This document shows, piece after piece, positions 40,330 to 49,660 of a stretch of DNA of 64,000 nt. The DNA is from Streptomyces sp. F001 (GTDB taxonomy: Bacteria; Actinomycetota; Actinomycetes; Streptomycetales; Streptomycetaceae): contig NZ_QZWF01000002.1 in NCBI RefSeq assembly GCF_004187715.1, positions 930,001 through 994,000 of the forward strand, written 5' to 3'. Made by a program: the position numbers and the translations under genes. Each line of letters opens with the position of its first letter. The first letter of the stretch is position 1. The notes under the pieces were generated by a model that saw only the letters and a program-made list of their open reading frames with translations, made no database searches and had not been told where the DNA came from.

Positions 40330-41150
40330 CCTCCGTGGCGCCGAGCCACCTCATCCAGTGCAATCGGGTGAAATCGGTATGGCAGTCGGTGCAACCGCTG
40401 CCCGTCTTCCCCTCTGCCCGGCACTGGATCCGCTTCGCCCATGCCCGGCTGGGACACCTCTTCCGCTACCTGCCCCGGCAGTCCGCCGACAACAAGCGGC
40501 TCAACGCCCCCGGCCCGCTGATCAGCCACGTGATCGAGGCCCTGGCCCGGCAGGTGCCGACCTGGCACGGCGACCTGCGGCTGATCGACTCCATCCCGCT
40601 GCCCTGTGCCGCCTTTCGCGAGACCGTCAAACGCTCCGAGCCGGCCGGGCAGGCCGGATACGGCTACTGCCGCAGCCACTCCCGGTTCTTCCGGGGCTTT
40701 CGGCTCCACCTGGTCACCACCGCCGAAGGCATGCCCATCACCTGGTGCCTGGCCAACCCGACGGTCGGGGAGCGGGAGGTGATGGCCGCGCTGCTGGAAC
40801 GCGACCGCCGCCTCGTGCTGGCCGGGCAGGTGATCCTTGCCGACAAGGGCTTCGCGGGCAAGGAGCTCGAAGCCTTCCTCGCCGATCGGCTCGGTGTTCA
40901 CCTGGTGTGGCCGGACCGCAAGGACGAACCCGCCCGGCACGGGAAGATCGCCCGGGTCCGTCAGTGGATTGAGGCCGTCATCGACACCTTCAAGGGCCGG
41001 CTCAGCCTCGAACAATGCGGCGGCAGAATCCCGGCCGGGGTCTTCGCGCGGACCGCACAACGCCTCCTCGCCCTGGCCGCTGGCATCTGGCACAACTGGA
41101 CCACCAACGCCAAGATCGAACGATCACTGATCGCCTATGACTCCCAATGA
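40330..41150 (+). mobile_element. IS982-family transposase, N-terminus missing
   Basis: The frame carries about 260 residues: WIRFAHARLGHLFRYLPRQS, the first acidic residue in LRLIDSIPLPCAAFRETVKR, YGYCRSHSRFFRGFRLHLVT, then LAGQVILADKGFAGKELEAF and the Glu region ARVRQWIEAVIDTFKGRLSL. The conserved first 50-60 residues of IS982 transposases and their start codon are absent; the open frame simply runs into the promoter region of the hydrolase gene. It is a 5'-truncated relic, and no paired inverted repeats were found. Confidence 0.75.
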
Positions 41151-41155
41151 CGTTG

Positions 41156-41430
41156 TCAAGCTGCCTCGGTGACGGGAGGTGTGAGTTGGTAGCACCGTCC
41201 GTCACGCAGCAGGGCCCACAGGACGTTGACTCGTCGGCGGGCCAGGGCGAGCACGGCCTGGACGTGCCGTTTGTCCTCAGCTCGTTTGCGATCGTAGAAG
41301 CGGCGGGACTCCTCGCAGCAGCGGATGCTGATCAGCGCGGAGGTGTAGAAGACCCGTCTGGACCTGCTGCGGCTGCCGCGCTTCGGAGCGGCAAACGCGG
41401 GCAGCCTCGTGTTCGGGATCGCCTTCGCGA
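41156..41430 (-). mobile_element. IS110-family transposase, C-terminal fragment
   Basis: The minus-strand frame ends RRFYDRKRAEDKRHVQAVLA followed by LARRRVNVLWALLRDGRCYQ, the typical C-terminus of IS110-family (transposase_20) enzymes. Upstream, SRSRRVFYTSALISI still fits, but the RuvC-like N-terminal domain is missing. It abuts the IS982 relic, so two old insertions lie back to back here. Confidence 0.65.
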
Positions 41431-41554
41431 TCATGCTGCTGTCGAACGTGCTGTGGTGCCAGGAGGTCTGGCACTGGAGCGCGCTGCGCACCGGTCTCGC
41501 CCTGGCCCCGGTCCCGCCCTCTTGACCTCTACTGCCCGGTCTGACAAACCACCG

Positions 41555-43924
41555 CTAGGGGATGGCCAGCTCGGCCCAGATGGTCTTCCCGGACGAGGTG
41601 TACCGCGTGCCCCACCGCTGGGACACCTGGGCGACGAGGAACAGGCCGCGGCCTCCCTCGTCGTCCCGACGCGCTCGCCGCAGGTGGGGTGCGGTGTGCG
41701 CGTTGTCGGAGACCTCGCACAGCAGGCAGCGATCCCTGATCAGCCTCAGCATGACGGGCCCGGTGGCGTACCGGATGCCGTTGGTGACCAGCTCGCTCAC
41801 CACGAGCGCGGCGGTGAACGACAGTTCGGACAGGCCCCAGGTCGCCAATTGGCGCTCGGTGAGTGTGCGGGCGTGAGCCACCATGGCCGGGTCGGGCGGC
41901 AGCTCCAGGTCCGCCACATGGTCGGCGTCGAGCCGCCGGGTGCGGACGAGCAGCAGCGTGGCATCGTCTGCCTGTGGTCCGGGCGGCACGGTCGACAGCG
42001 CCCGGTCACACAGCTCCTCCACTGGGCATCGTTGCCAGGTGAGCACGTGGGCCAGGCGGTCGATTCCGCTGTCGATATCGGTGCGCCGGTCCTCCACGAC
42101 GCCGTCGGTGAAGAACGCCACTACGCTGCCGCTGGACAGGCTCAGCTCGACGTTCTCGTAGGGCAGGCCGCCCAACCCCAGGGGCGGTCCCGGCGCCAGC
42201 GCGGACCAGGCCACCGAGCCGCTCGCATCGGCCACGATCGGCGGGGGATGGCCCGCGCTCGCCCAGACGCACCGGCCGCTGACCGGGTCGTAGATCGCGT
42301 ACAGGCAGGTCACCCCGAGCGCCTCGTCGCTCAGCCCGTCGCCTGCGTGGGGCTCCGAGTCCTGCGCGACCAGGTCGTTCAGCCGGGTGAGCAACTCTGC
42401 CGGATCCAAGTCCAGCAGGGCCAGAGTCCGTACGGTGGCGCGCAACCGGCCCATGGTCGCGGCCGCGTGCACGCCGTGGCCCACCACGTCGCCGACAGTA
42501 AGGCCCACTCTGGCACCGGACAGCGGGATCACGTCGAACCAGTCGCCGCCGACGCCCACGCGGCTGTCGGCAGGCAGGTAGCGGTACGCCACGTCGACCG
42601 CGCTCTGCTCGGGCAGGTGCTGTGGCAGCAGGCTTCGCTGCAGTACCAGGGCCGCCTCATGCTGGCTGGTGTAACGGCGGGCGTTGTCGATGCCGACGGC
42701 GGCTCGCTCGGCCAGTTCTACGGCGAGCGTCTGCTCCTCGGCGCCAAAGGGGTCGGGGTTGCTGCTGCGCCGGAAGGTGGCAAGGCCCAGGACTGCATCG
42801 CGGGTGAGCAGCGGGACGAAGAGACAGGAGTGCGAGGCCGATCCCCCCTCGCCCGGTACGTCGGGCGGGCAGGCGTCGACGACGGGGCGGCTGGTGGCCA
42901 GGCTCAGAGCCTGTGGTGACGAGGGTGGGTAGGAGACGGGACTGGTCCGGAACTCTTCCGGGGTCCGGCCGTGCATCCGCAGGAGACTGTGTCCCGGCGC
43001 CGAGCCCGTCGGCGGCTGCCGTCCCTCGATGACCGCCGGCGGCAGGTCCACCAGTACTTCGTCGGCCAGCTGCGGTACTGCCACGTCGGCAAGCTCCGCG
43101 GCTGTACGACGCACGTCCAGCGAGGCACCGATGCGCTTTCCTGCCCGCACCAGCAGCGACAGGCGTTCCTGGGCGCGGTAGCGGTCGGTGATGTCCAGGG
43201 ACTCCTCGAACAGCCCCAGCGGTTCGCCTCGGGCGTCCAGCAGCCGGTGGTACGAGCAGGACCAGACGTGCTCGCGCACCGGGTCGGCGGGGGCGCGCCC
43301 GCGATAGTGCATGCCGGTGATCGGTTCCCCCGTCGTCAGCACGTGCTCCATCACCTGGTCTTCGTCCGGAGGGTGGTGGCGGGAGATGAATTCGCCTTCA
43401 GGAAAGAGATCCACGGCCGGTCGGCCGATGTACTGGGCGATCCCCGCGAGTTCCAGGTCGGTGGAGACGTTTCCCCAGACGACGCGCATATCGGTATCGA
43501 AGATCGTCAGGCCCACTTGAGACTCGGTCGCCAGTCCCTGCAGCACCGCCAGCTGCGCCTCCCAGCCGCGTAGTGCCTCCAGGTCGGCCGCGACCACGAC
43601 GGTCGCAGCGAGGCCCCGGTGCGCGAGCGGGCTGAACGTCACGGCCGCGCGCAGGGTACGTCCGTCTCGACAGCAGAGGTCCAAGACGGTGCTGCGAGGC
43701 CTGTGCGCCTTGCAGAGGGCGGACGGGCGCTGCCCCGGGGTCGCTGCCAGCAGCCGGGCAGCCGACTGGCCCAGCACGTCCTCGGGTGAATGTCCGAGGA
43801 GGCGCTGGGCGGAGGATCCCCACCCGGAAATGCGGCCTTCGTCGTCCAGCACCGCGGTGGCGGCCTTGGAGAGCTCCAAGGGACTGTGGAAATCGACGTT
43901 GGCCGCCTTCGGAAAACGATCCAT
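41555..43924 (-). CDS. SpoIIE-family phosphatase with PAS-PAS-GAF-PP2C-HATPase domains
   Basis: This 789-residue protein starts with a PAS domain (AATAVLDDEGRISGWGSSAQ), a second PAS (QVGLTIFDTDMRVVWGN), a GAF domain (LFVPLLTRDAVLGLATFRRS) and then PP2C with intact motifs: VGVGGDWFDVIPLSG, VGLTVGDVVGHGVHAAATMG, FFTDGVVEDR and ADDATLLLVRTRRL. The C-terminal ATPase domain has VVSELVTNGIRYATG and DEGGRGLFLVAQ. Such proteins dephosphorylate anti-anti-sigma factors and can also phosphorylate them, controlling SigB/SigF-type sigma factors. It is the intact counterpart of the altered protein at 32208. Confidence 0.92.
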   Translation of the reverse strand: MDRFPKAANVDFHSPLELSKAATAVLDDEGRISGWGSSAQRLLGHSPEDVLGQSAARLLAATPGQRPSALCKAHRPRSTVLDLCCRDGRTLRAAVTFSPLAHRGLAATVVVAADLEALRGWEAQLAVLQGLATESQVGLTIFDTDMRVVWGNVSTDLELAGIAQYIGRPAVDLFPEGEFISRHHPPDEDQVMEHVLTTGEPITGMHYRGRAPADPVREHVWSCSYHRLLDARGEPLGLFEESLDITDRYRAQERLSLLVRAGKRIGASLDVRRTAAELADVAVPQLADEVLVDLPPAVIEGRQPPTGSAPGHSLLRMHGRTPEEFRTSPVSYPPSSPQALSLATSRPVVDACPPDVPGEGGSASHSCLFVPLLTRDAVLGLATFRRSSNPDPFGAEEQTLAVELAERAAVGIDNARRYTSQHEAALVLQRSLLPQHLPEQSAVDVAYRYLPADSRVGVGGDWFDVIPLSGARVGLTVGDVVGHGVHAAATMGRLRATVRTLALLDLDPAELLTRLNDLVAQDSEPHAGDGLSDEALGVTCLYAIYDPVSGRCVWASAGHPPPIVADASGSVAWSALAPGPPLGLGGLPYENVELSLSSGSVVAFFTDGVVEDRRTDIDSGIDRLAHVLTWQRCPVEELCDRALSTVPPGPQADDATLLLVRTRRLDADHVADLELPPDPAMVAHARTLTERQLATWGLSELSFTAALVVSELVTNGIRYATGPVMLRLIRDRCLLCEVSDNAHTAPHLRRARRDDEGGRGLFLVAQVSQRWGTRYTSSGKTIWAELAIP

Positions 43925-45063
43925 GACACCGCTTCCCTTCCTGCTCCCTCAGCATCCCGTGCCGCACGACGGACGACAACCGCACGCGTGACTGCCACCT
44001 GCTCACACAGGGCGACCACCGATGGTCTGCCGGACACGACGTCGTTCAGGTCCCATGTGTGGAGCCGCTGAGAGGCGAGGGAACGAGCGGTTGCGGCGGT
44101 GACCGGCACCAGCTTCTCGGTGAGGCTGAGGGGACTGCCGCGGAGGATGCCCGAGGCCGGTTTTCGAAGATCGGGTCGAACAGCGTGGCATGCTGTTGAC
44201 CTTGGAGCAGGCCTTGAAACGGCTGTCCCCGGTCGGCTTTCGACTGTCTCGCCATGCTCCGGCTTGCCGCGCTCGGACTCGGCAAGGCGATGGCCGGGGG
44301 CCAGTGGTGTCGAGAGCCGGCGTGGTGTGAAGGTCTGCGGGCAGGGCCCCGCTGCCTTGCCTTCGTGCTTCGAGCCCACCGCCACCGCCCCGGCGTCCGG
44401 CCGTGTCCTGTCGGGGCGTATTCGGGAGTGGATCGGGGCGTATTCGGGAGTGGAATGGAAAGGCACGAGCGACAGGAAGGTCTATTTCGAGCCCATTGGT
44501 TCAAGGCCGTCCGCCATCGGCTGCTCGGCGACCTCAGGGAGGCTGAGGCCGAGGGTGCCGATGGAGCGGTCTCGCGGCCGCCTCCACCTCTCCCGTGCTG
44601 CGTTGGTGCTCACGCGCTGCGTTGAGGTCCGCCCTTTGGTGCCGATCAGGCGGTCTTGGCGAGCGACCCCGGCGCCGGCTCGCCGACGCTGCTGCGGGGG
44701 AAGATCAGGCCGCAGCGGTTCCGATCGTCTCCCGGCAGGTTTGTTGCTTCGCTGTCCTCCTCGGGGCCGGGTGCCGGATCTCCGCTCCGGGCCGCACTCG
44801 AGATCGTCAGCAGCATCGGACTTCGTCTGCTCGTCCGCCTGCTTGGCCGGGGTGCTTCTTGATCGCATCGACAGCAAAACCGGAACGATCAGCATGTGAA
44901 TTTTCGCCGCTCCCCTTCGCGCCCACACGATCACCCACGGCTGACCGATGTGTCCATCAGTCGGTCCAGGTGTGTGCTGCCTCGGTCCGGGACGACATGG
45001 ATGAAGTCAGAGCGCCCGCGGAATGGCACGAGCCGAGGCACCGAGCGGGAGGGAAAATGAGGC
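43925..45063. other. 1.1-kb intergenic region, possible degraded ATP-binding protein
   Basis: No gene can be supported. A minus-strand frame near 44020-44190 reads LSLTEKLVPVTAATARSLAS and LHTWDLNDVV, reminiscent of the start of anti-sigma-type ATP-binding proteins, then loses similarity. A 22-bp tandem duplication lies at 44411-44454. Confidence 0.35.
44411..44454. repeat. Exact tandem duplication of 22 bp
   Basis: The unit TCGGGGCGTATTCGGGAGTGGA occurs twice without a gap (44411-44432 and 44433-44454). It lies in non-coding sequence and looks like a recent slippage duplication. Confidence 0.85.
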
Positions 45064-47130
45064 ATGGGCAAGACGGACTCCTCCCGAGCAGGCGACGGCC
45101 GGTCAGTGGCGGGTCCCCTCACGCCGCCCAGCGGCCTGCTCGATCTGCTCAGCGTCGCTGCGGTGGTGCTGAACGCGCAGGGCCAGGTGGTCTTCTGGAG
45201 CTCGAAGGCCGAGGAACTGTTCGGCTACACCGCAGGGGAAGCGCTAGGTCAGTACGCGGCTCCGCTGACGGTCCACGAGGAGCACCGGGACGAGGTGATC
45301 AGGCTGTTCGCCGAGGTCATGGAATCCGGTACCGACTGGGCCGGGGCCTTCCCGATCCGGCACAAGGACGGCAGCACCCGCCTGGTGGAGTTCCGTAACA
45401 TGCGGCTGCTGGACGACGTCGGTGGCGTCTACGCCCTCGGCCTTGCCGCGGACCAGGCAACTATGGAACGGATCGAGCGAGATGCCGCCCTGGCCATGCG
45501 TCTGGTGTCCCAGTCCCCGATCGGGCTGGCCATTCTGGACCCGGACCTGCGGTACCTGGCCGTGAATCCTGCTCTCGAACGCATCACCGGTCAGTCCGCC
45601 GCCGAGCGTCTCGGCCGGCCAGCCGGTGAGGTTCTGACCTTCCTGGACACGGACCCCGAGGCACGTCTGCGCCGTGTCCTTGAGACGGGCGAGTCGGTCG
45701 TGGACCGGCACATCGTCTGTCGTCCCCCCGCCGACCCGGACCACGAGCATGCCTGGTCCGTCTCGTACTACCGGCTGGAGGATTCCGGTGGGAGGGTGCT
45801 GGGCCTGGCCTACTCCGTCATCGACGTCACTGAGCGTCATCGAGCCGCTGCAGAGGCGACACAGGCCCGGCAACGGCTGGCGCTGATCGCCGAGGCCTCC
45901 GCCTGTGTGGGTACCACCCTCGATCTGGAGACGACAGCGCGCGAGCTTGCCGACGTCGTCGTACCGGTCCTGGCCGATGTGGCCGCTGTGGACGTACTCG
46001 ACAGCGCGCTCGACGGTCGGACCGCACCATATGAGGGCCCGGCCTTCCGCGCCCTCGCCGTCAGCGCGGCCTACCCCACCGAGGCGGCCCGCGCGGCCGA
46101 CCCGCCGGAGGGACTCGCCACCTACGACATCGACCGCCTGATCACCCAGTGCGTGCGTACTCGCCGACCGGTTCTGGTGCCCCACACCACTCGTCGGGAT
46201 CTGGAGCGCATCGCCCGCCATGGCACGGCTGCCTCCCTCCTCGAGGCCGCCGGCGTGCACTCCTACCTGGCTGTGCCGCTCATAGCCCGGGGCGAAGTCC
46301 TGGGCGTCCTTGACCTCATACGCACCCGGAACCCTGCGCCTTTCGACGACGACGACGCGTTCCTCGCCTGGGAGTTGGCCGCCCGAGCCGCGGTCTGCAT
46401 TGACAATGCCCGCGGATACCAGGCACAGCGCCATGCGGCCCTCACCCTCCAGCGCAGTCTGCTTCCCGAACTCCCGTCGCACCTGCCGGGCTTGGAGGTT
46501 GCCTGCCGTTATCAGCCCGCCGGCGCCACGAGTGAGATCGGCGGCGACTGGTACGACGCTATACCTCTCCCGGGGGACAAAACCGCCTTGGTCGTCGGGG
46601 ACGTCATGGGCAGCGGCATAAATGCCGCCGCCACCATGGGGCAACTCCGCAGCGCTGCCCGAGCCTTCGCCGAACTCGACCTCGCCCCCGCCGAGGTCCT
46701 GCATCACCTGGATCACCTGACCGAAGGTGTGGAGCAGACCATCACCACCTGCATCTACTGCGTCTACGATCCTCACCAAGACCAGTGCGAGATCTGCCTC
46801 GCCGGCCACCTGCCCCCGGTGCTGCTGCGTGTCGGCCACGCAGCCCAGCTGCTCGACCTTCCCACCGGGGCACCGCTGGGCGTCGGCGGGGTCCCTTTCG
46901 AGGCCACCACCATCGCCTTGCGCCCCGGCGACGAGCTGGCCCTCTACACCGATGGCCTGGTCGAAATCCGAAGCGAACCCATCGATGCGCGCCTGGACAA
47001 CCTCCTCGACGCCTTCACCGCGACAGGTGGCCACGAACTGGAAGACACCTGCGACCGCATCCTGGAAATTCTGCAGTCGCCCGGTGGTGAGGACGACATC
47101 GCGCTGCTCATCGCCCGAGCCCAGCCCTGA
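45064..47130 (+). CDS. SpoIIE-family phosphatase with PAS-PAS-GAF-PP2C domains
   Basis: This 688-residue protein has PAS (VAAVVLNAQGQVVFWSSKAE), a second PAS (SPIGLAILDPDLRYLAVNPA, ending VIDVTERHRAA), GAF (YLAVPLIARGEVLGVLDLIR) and PP2C domains. The catalytic motifs are intact: EIGGDWYDAIPLPG, ALVVGDVMGSGINAAATMG, ALYTDGLVEIRS and GGEDDIALLIARAQP. Unlike the protein at 41555 there is no C-terminal ATPase domain. It probably turns a redox or ligand signal into dephosphorylation of an anti-anti-sigma factor. Confidence 0.92.
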   Translation: MGKTDSSRAGDGRSVAGPLTPPSGLLDLLSVAAVVLNAQGQVVFWSSKAEELFGYTAGEALGQYAAPLTVHEEHRDEVIRLFAEVMESGTDWAGAFPIRHKDGSTRLVEFRNMRLLDDVGGVYALGLAADQATMERIERDAALAMRLVSQSPIGLAILDPDLRYLAVNPALERITGQSAAERLGRPAGEVLTFLDTDPEARLRRVLETGESVVDRHIVCRPPADPDHEHAWSVSYYRLEDSGGRVLGLAYSVIDVTERHRAAAEATQARQRLALIAEASACVGTTLDLETTARELADVVVPVLADVAAVDVLDSALDGRTAPYEGPAFRALAVSAAYPTEAARAADPPEGLATYDIDRLITQCVRTRRPVLVPHTTRRDLERIARHGTAASLLEAAGVHSYLAVPLIARGEVLGVLDLIRTRNPAPFDDDDAFLAWELAARAAVCIDNARGYQAQRHAALTLQRSLLPELPSHLPGLEVACRYQPAGATSEIGGDWYDAIPLPGDKTALVVGDVMGSGINAAATMGQLRSAARAFAELDLAPAEVLHHLDHLTEGVEQTITTCIYCVYDPHQDQCEICLAGHLPPVLLRVGHAAQLLDLPTGAPLGVGGVPFEATTIALRPGDELALYTDGLVEIRSEPIDARLDNLLDAFTATGGHELEDTCDRILEILQSPGGEDDIALLIARAQP

Positions 47131-47199
47131 GCAATCACAGGGAGGGCTCACTGCCTGGGTGGTGACCTCTGCTGTCGCCTGTCGCGGAGGCTTTGGGCC

Positions 47200-47415
47200 G
47201 ACCGGCTCACAACTCGTCGGGCTGCCTGGTCCTGCATGACGGCACGGAACTGCGCGTGACAGAAGTCAGCAGGCTCGACCTGAACGCCGATCTGGCGTTC
47301 CTGTCGGCATGCAGCACGGCCCGGGGCGGCTACGTCGTCCCGGACGAGGCCATCACCGTCGCCTCCGCGTTCCTCCTGGCCGGCTACCGCAACGTCGTAG
47401 GCACCCTGTGGCCCC
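47200..47415 (+). pseudogene. CHAT-domain protease, internal fragment
   Basis: About 70 residues remain: GCLVLHDGTELRVTEVSRLD, then the catalytic-Cys motif LAFLSACSTARGGYVVPDEA and ITVASAFLLAGYRNVVGTLW. This is the C-terminal core of a caspase-like CHAT domain. The catalytic His that should lie upstream and the domain end are missing. The frame runs straight into sequence of a SUKH-like gene read from the other strand. Confidence 0.7.
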
Positions 47416-47424
47416 TCTACGGTG

Positions 47425-47729
47425 AACGTTTGGCAGTCGCGCCACCATGGGACGATCAGCAGGAGCTGCAGGAGTTCGGGCAGACCGATCGCAACGAGCG
47501 CCGCACCTCCTTCGGAGTCCGCGTACAAGACAGGACGTTCCTCACCACCTTCGCCGCAGAAGAAGAAGGTGCCCCCGGCGCCGTCGCCGGCGAATCCCTC
47601 CAGCGCCGCGCCCGAGGCGAGGTGGACATCCTCGACATGGTCGCCTCGGTCCAGGTCGAAATCACCCGGCCAAGCGAGGAAACGGGCGGCTTCGTCCTGC
47701 TCGCGAACGGCAGTGATCAACGATTTCAT
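47425..47729 (-). pseudogene. SMI1/KNR4 (SUKH)-like protein, N-terminal fragment
   Basis: The frame starts MKSLITAVREQDEAARFLAW and contains GDGAGGTFFFCGEGGEERPV, LYADSEGGAALVAIGLPELL and LLLIVPWWRDCQTF, in the style of SUKH immunity-like proteins of actinobacteria. After about 47425 the similarity ends where the CHAT fragment begins. The open frame continues through the CHAT fragment without meaning. SUKH-family proteins are often immunity proteins to toxins. Confidence 0.55.
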
Positions 47730-47985
47730 GCGCGGGACCTTACGCCCGCCCGTTGACAAGCGTCATTGGCGGTCGCGCGGCAGGTTCCCGCGTACCACGC
47801 GGCTGACCCGGCGACCGTGACCGTCTTTGCGCGCACCGTCTACGCGGCGTGGCAGGACTGGGAGCATACGCGCCCGCTGCCTCACCGTGCTGCGCTCACT
47901 GCTGCGGCCCGAGACTGGGCAGCATGCCGTGAGGCCGGGTCCACAATCCGCACGCCCTGAACCGGGGCTTCGGGCGCCCTGTGCG

Positions 47986-48909
47986 TCAGTAGACGGACAG
48001 GCCGTGGATGGCGAGGACTTCCTGGATGGGCTGGTAGTAGGTGGTCCCGCCGGTGGCGCAGTTGCCGGAACCGCCGGAGAGGATGCCGATGACCTTGTCG
48101 CCGGCGTAGAGCGGGCCGCCGCTGTCGCCGGGCTCGGCGCAGATGTTGGTCTGGATGAGTCCGTAGACGGTGGTGCCGCCGCCGTAGTTGACGGTTGCGT
48201 TCAGCGCGGTGACCCTGCCGCAGTGGACACCGGTGGTCGCGCCGCGGCGGCAGACGCTCTGGCCGACGTAGGCGGTCGCGGTGCCGGTGACGTCGATGGT
48301 TCCGATCGTGCCGGGGTGCGGCACGGCCGCGTTGGCGTAGCGTACGACGCCGAAGTCGTCGCCCGGGAAGCTGCTGCTGGTGGTGGGGCCGATCGCGGTG
48401 GTCTGGGCGGAACTGGTGTACCAGGTGGACGTGGTGTCCGTGCAGTGCCCGGCGGTGACGAAGTAGTACGTGGTTCCGCTGCGCACGTTGACCCCCGCCG
48501 AGCAGCGCAGGCCGGAGGCGTAGACGCCGTCGCCGCCCGACACGAGGGTGCGGAGCCTGCCGTCCTGCCGTTCGAGGGTCATACCACCGGCGAAACGCGC
48601 GGCGACCTGTCGGAGCCGGGCGAGACCGGTGTCCGTCACCGTGGAGTCGGCGTGGACCCGCAGTGTCCCGCTGCGCTGGTCCACGGCCCAGGCCGTCCCG
48701 GCGATCCCCAGGGCCTCGACGGCCGAGGCGGCGCGTGCCGCTGCGTGGGGTGAGGCCTGCGTCGCGGGTGCCGTCACTGCGTCGGCCTCAGGCGCGGCGG
48801 CCGCGCCCGTTGCGGACACGGCGAGGAAGGTCACGACGAGCAGGCTCAGTGCGCGGGCGGTCGGCCGGAAACGTCCCATGGTGGTACGGCGTGCTCTCAT
48901 CGCCCACAA
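47986..48909 (-). CDS. Streptogrisin-type secreted serine protease (S1 family)
   Basis: This 307-residue preproprotease has a signal peptide (about residues 1-39, ending AAAAPEA), a propeptide (about 40-120, with [20 protein letters not shown]) and a mature chymotrypsin-fold domain. The catalytic triad is visible: His in [11 protein letters not shown], Asp in [11 protein letters not shown] and Ser in [15 protein letters not shown]. Cys pairs (RCSAG/GHC, CAEPGDS/NCATG) match streptogrisins. It is monocistronic and intact. An in-frame ATG at 48879 may be the true start. Confidence 0.93.
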   Translation of the reverse strand: MWAMRARRTTMGRFRPTARALSLLVVTFLAVSATGAAAAPEADAVTAPATQASPHAAARAASAVEALGIAGTAWAVDQRSGTLRVHADSTVTDTGLARLRQVAARFAGGMTLERQDGRLRTLVSGGDGVYASGLRCSAGVNVRSGTTYYFVTAGHCTDTTSTWYTSSAQTTAIGPTTSSSFPGDDFGVVRYANAAVPHPGTIGTIDVTGTATAYVGQSVCRRGATTGVHCGRVTALNATVNYGGGTTVYGLIQTNICAEPGDSGGPLYAGDKVIGILSGGSGNCATGGTTYYQPIQEVLAIHGLSVY

Positions 48910-49226
48910 CTCCCCGAAGACCGTCGAAGGGTTGGCCAGGTGTGCTGGGTTTCGGTGCGGTGATGCCGGTGTGATGCAGCGTGTCTGCGCCGACCGTTGG
49001 AAACGGCGGCGCCCATTGTGCCGGGTCGCCGCAGGCGGCGGTAGGTCGACTTCAGGCCGTGAGCCCGCGCGGGATCACACGCTGGACCCTGGTACATGGC
49101 GGTCCCTGCCAACGCGATAAGCAGAGGACTACAGCAAGCCCAACACCCTTCAGAAGCGGAGGACTTAGTGGTCTGCGTCGTAAGTCCTTCGGGGGTTGAC
49201 TTCGGAGCCGGTCGTGGGTGTGTGCG

Positions 49227-49273
49227 CTGTCAGCTGTCAGCTGTCAGCTGTCAGCTGTCAGCTGTCAGCTGTC
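49227..49273. repeat. Heptanucleotide tandem repeat (CTGTCAG), 6.7 copies
   Basis: Six exact copies (49227-49268) and a partial seventh form a microsatellite inside the IS630 element. It begins at the 3' end of the passenger gene, whose stop codon (TCA on the plus strand) falls in the repeat. Copy number can change by slippage and would not alter that protein upstream of the stop. Confidence 0.92.
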
Positions 49274-49600
49274 GAAGGCGGTGAGGTGGAGGTGGCAGGC
49301 GGTGTCGAGGGCGTCCTCCGGGGTGCCGCTGCCACTGCCGGTGGGCAGGAGGGCGTCCTGGTAGCGGTCGCTGGCCGGGTCGTGCAGGGCGAAGCCCCAA
49401 CGGCTGGCGGTGCCGTGGTAGCGCAGGCGCATCAGCTTGACGCTCTGGCCGTAGGCCAGTTCGCCGTCCACGTAGGCGTACTGGCCCCGATGGCGGACGC
49501 GCAGGCCGGCCAGCTGCGGCCAAGCGGCCTTGGCGCGCATGTTCAGATACAGCTCGAGTTGGAGCCGGGCATGTTCCGAGGGCGTTGGCACAGCGGACAT
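49265..49600 (-). CDS. Hypothetical passenger protein inside the IS630 element
   Basis: This 111-residue protein, MSAVPTPSEHARLQLELYLN at the start and GELAYGQSVKLMRLRYHGTA in the middle, has no recognised domain. It is divergent from the transposase, and both lie between the inverted repeats. The codon usage and the regular GC3 pattern support real coding. It could be a host-derived gene moved with the element or an accessory factor. Confidence 0.55.
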   Translation of the reverse strand: MSAVPTPSEHARLQLELYLNMRAKAAWPQLAGLRVRHRGQYAYVDGELAYGQSVKLMRLRYHGTASRWGFALHDPASDRYQDALLPTGSGSGTPEDALDTACHLHLTAFDS

Positions 49601-49660
49601 CCTGCCGGAGGGTCGGCGATCGGGGGCGGGCAGGATACGGCCTGTCGTGATCCACTTCTC

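Noticed and set aside
44020..44190. Trace of an anti-sigma-type ATP-binding protein
   Set aside because: Similarity is limited to about 30 residues and the key ATPase motifs are absent.
45244..47151. 635-codon minus-strand frame opposite the PAS-GAF-PP2C gene
   Set aside because: It is a shadow frame; the plus strand carries all recognised domains.
47766..47960. Small plus-strand frame starting MAVARQVPAYHAADPATVTV
   Set aside because: No ribosome-binding site or family; possibly a trace of an older gene, but not supportable.
49227..49273. Repeat array considered as a CRISPR
   Set aside because: The units are 7 bp without spacers; no cas genes are present.
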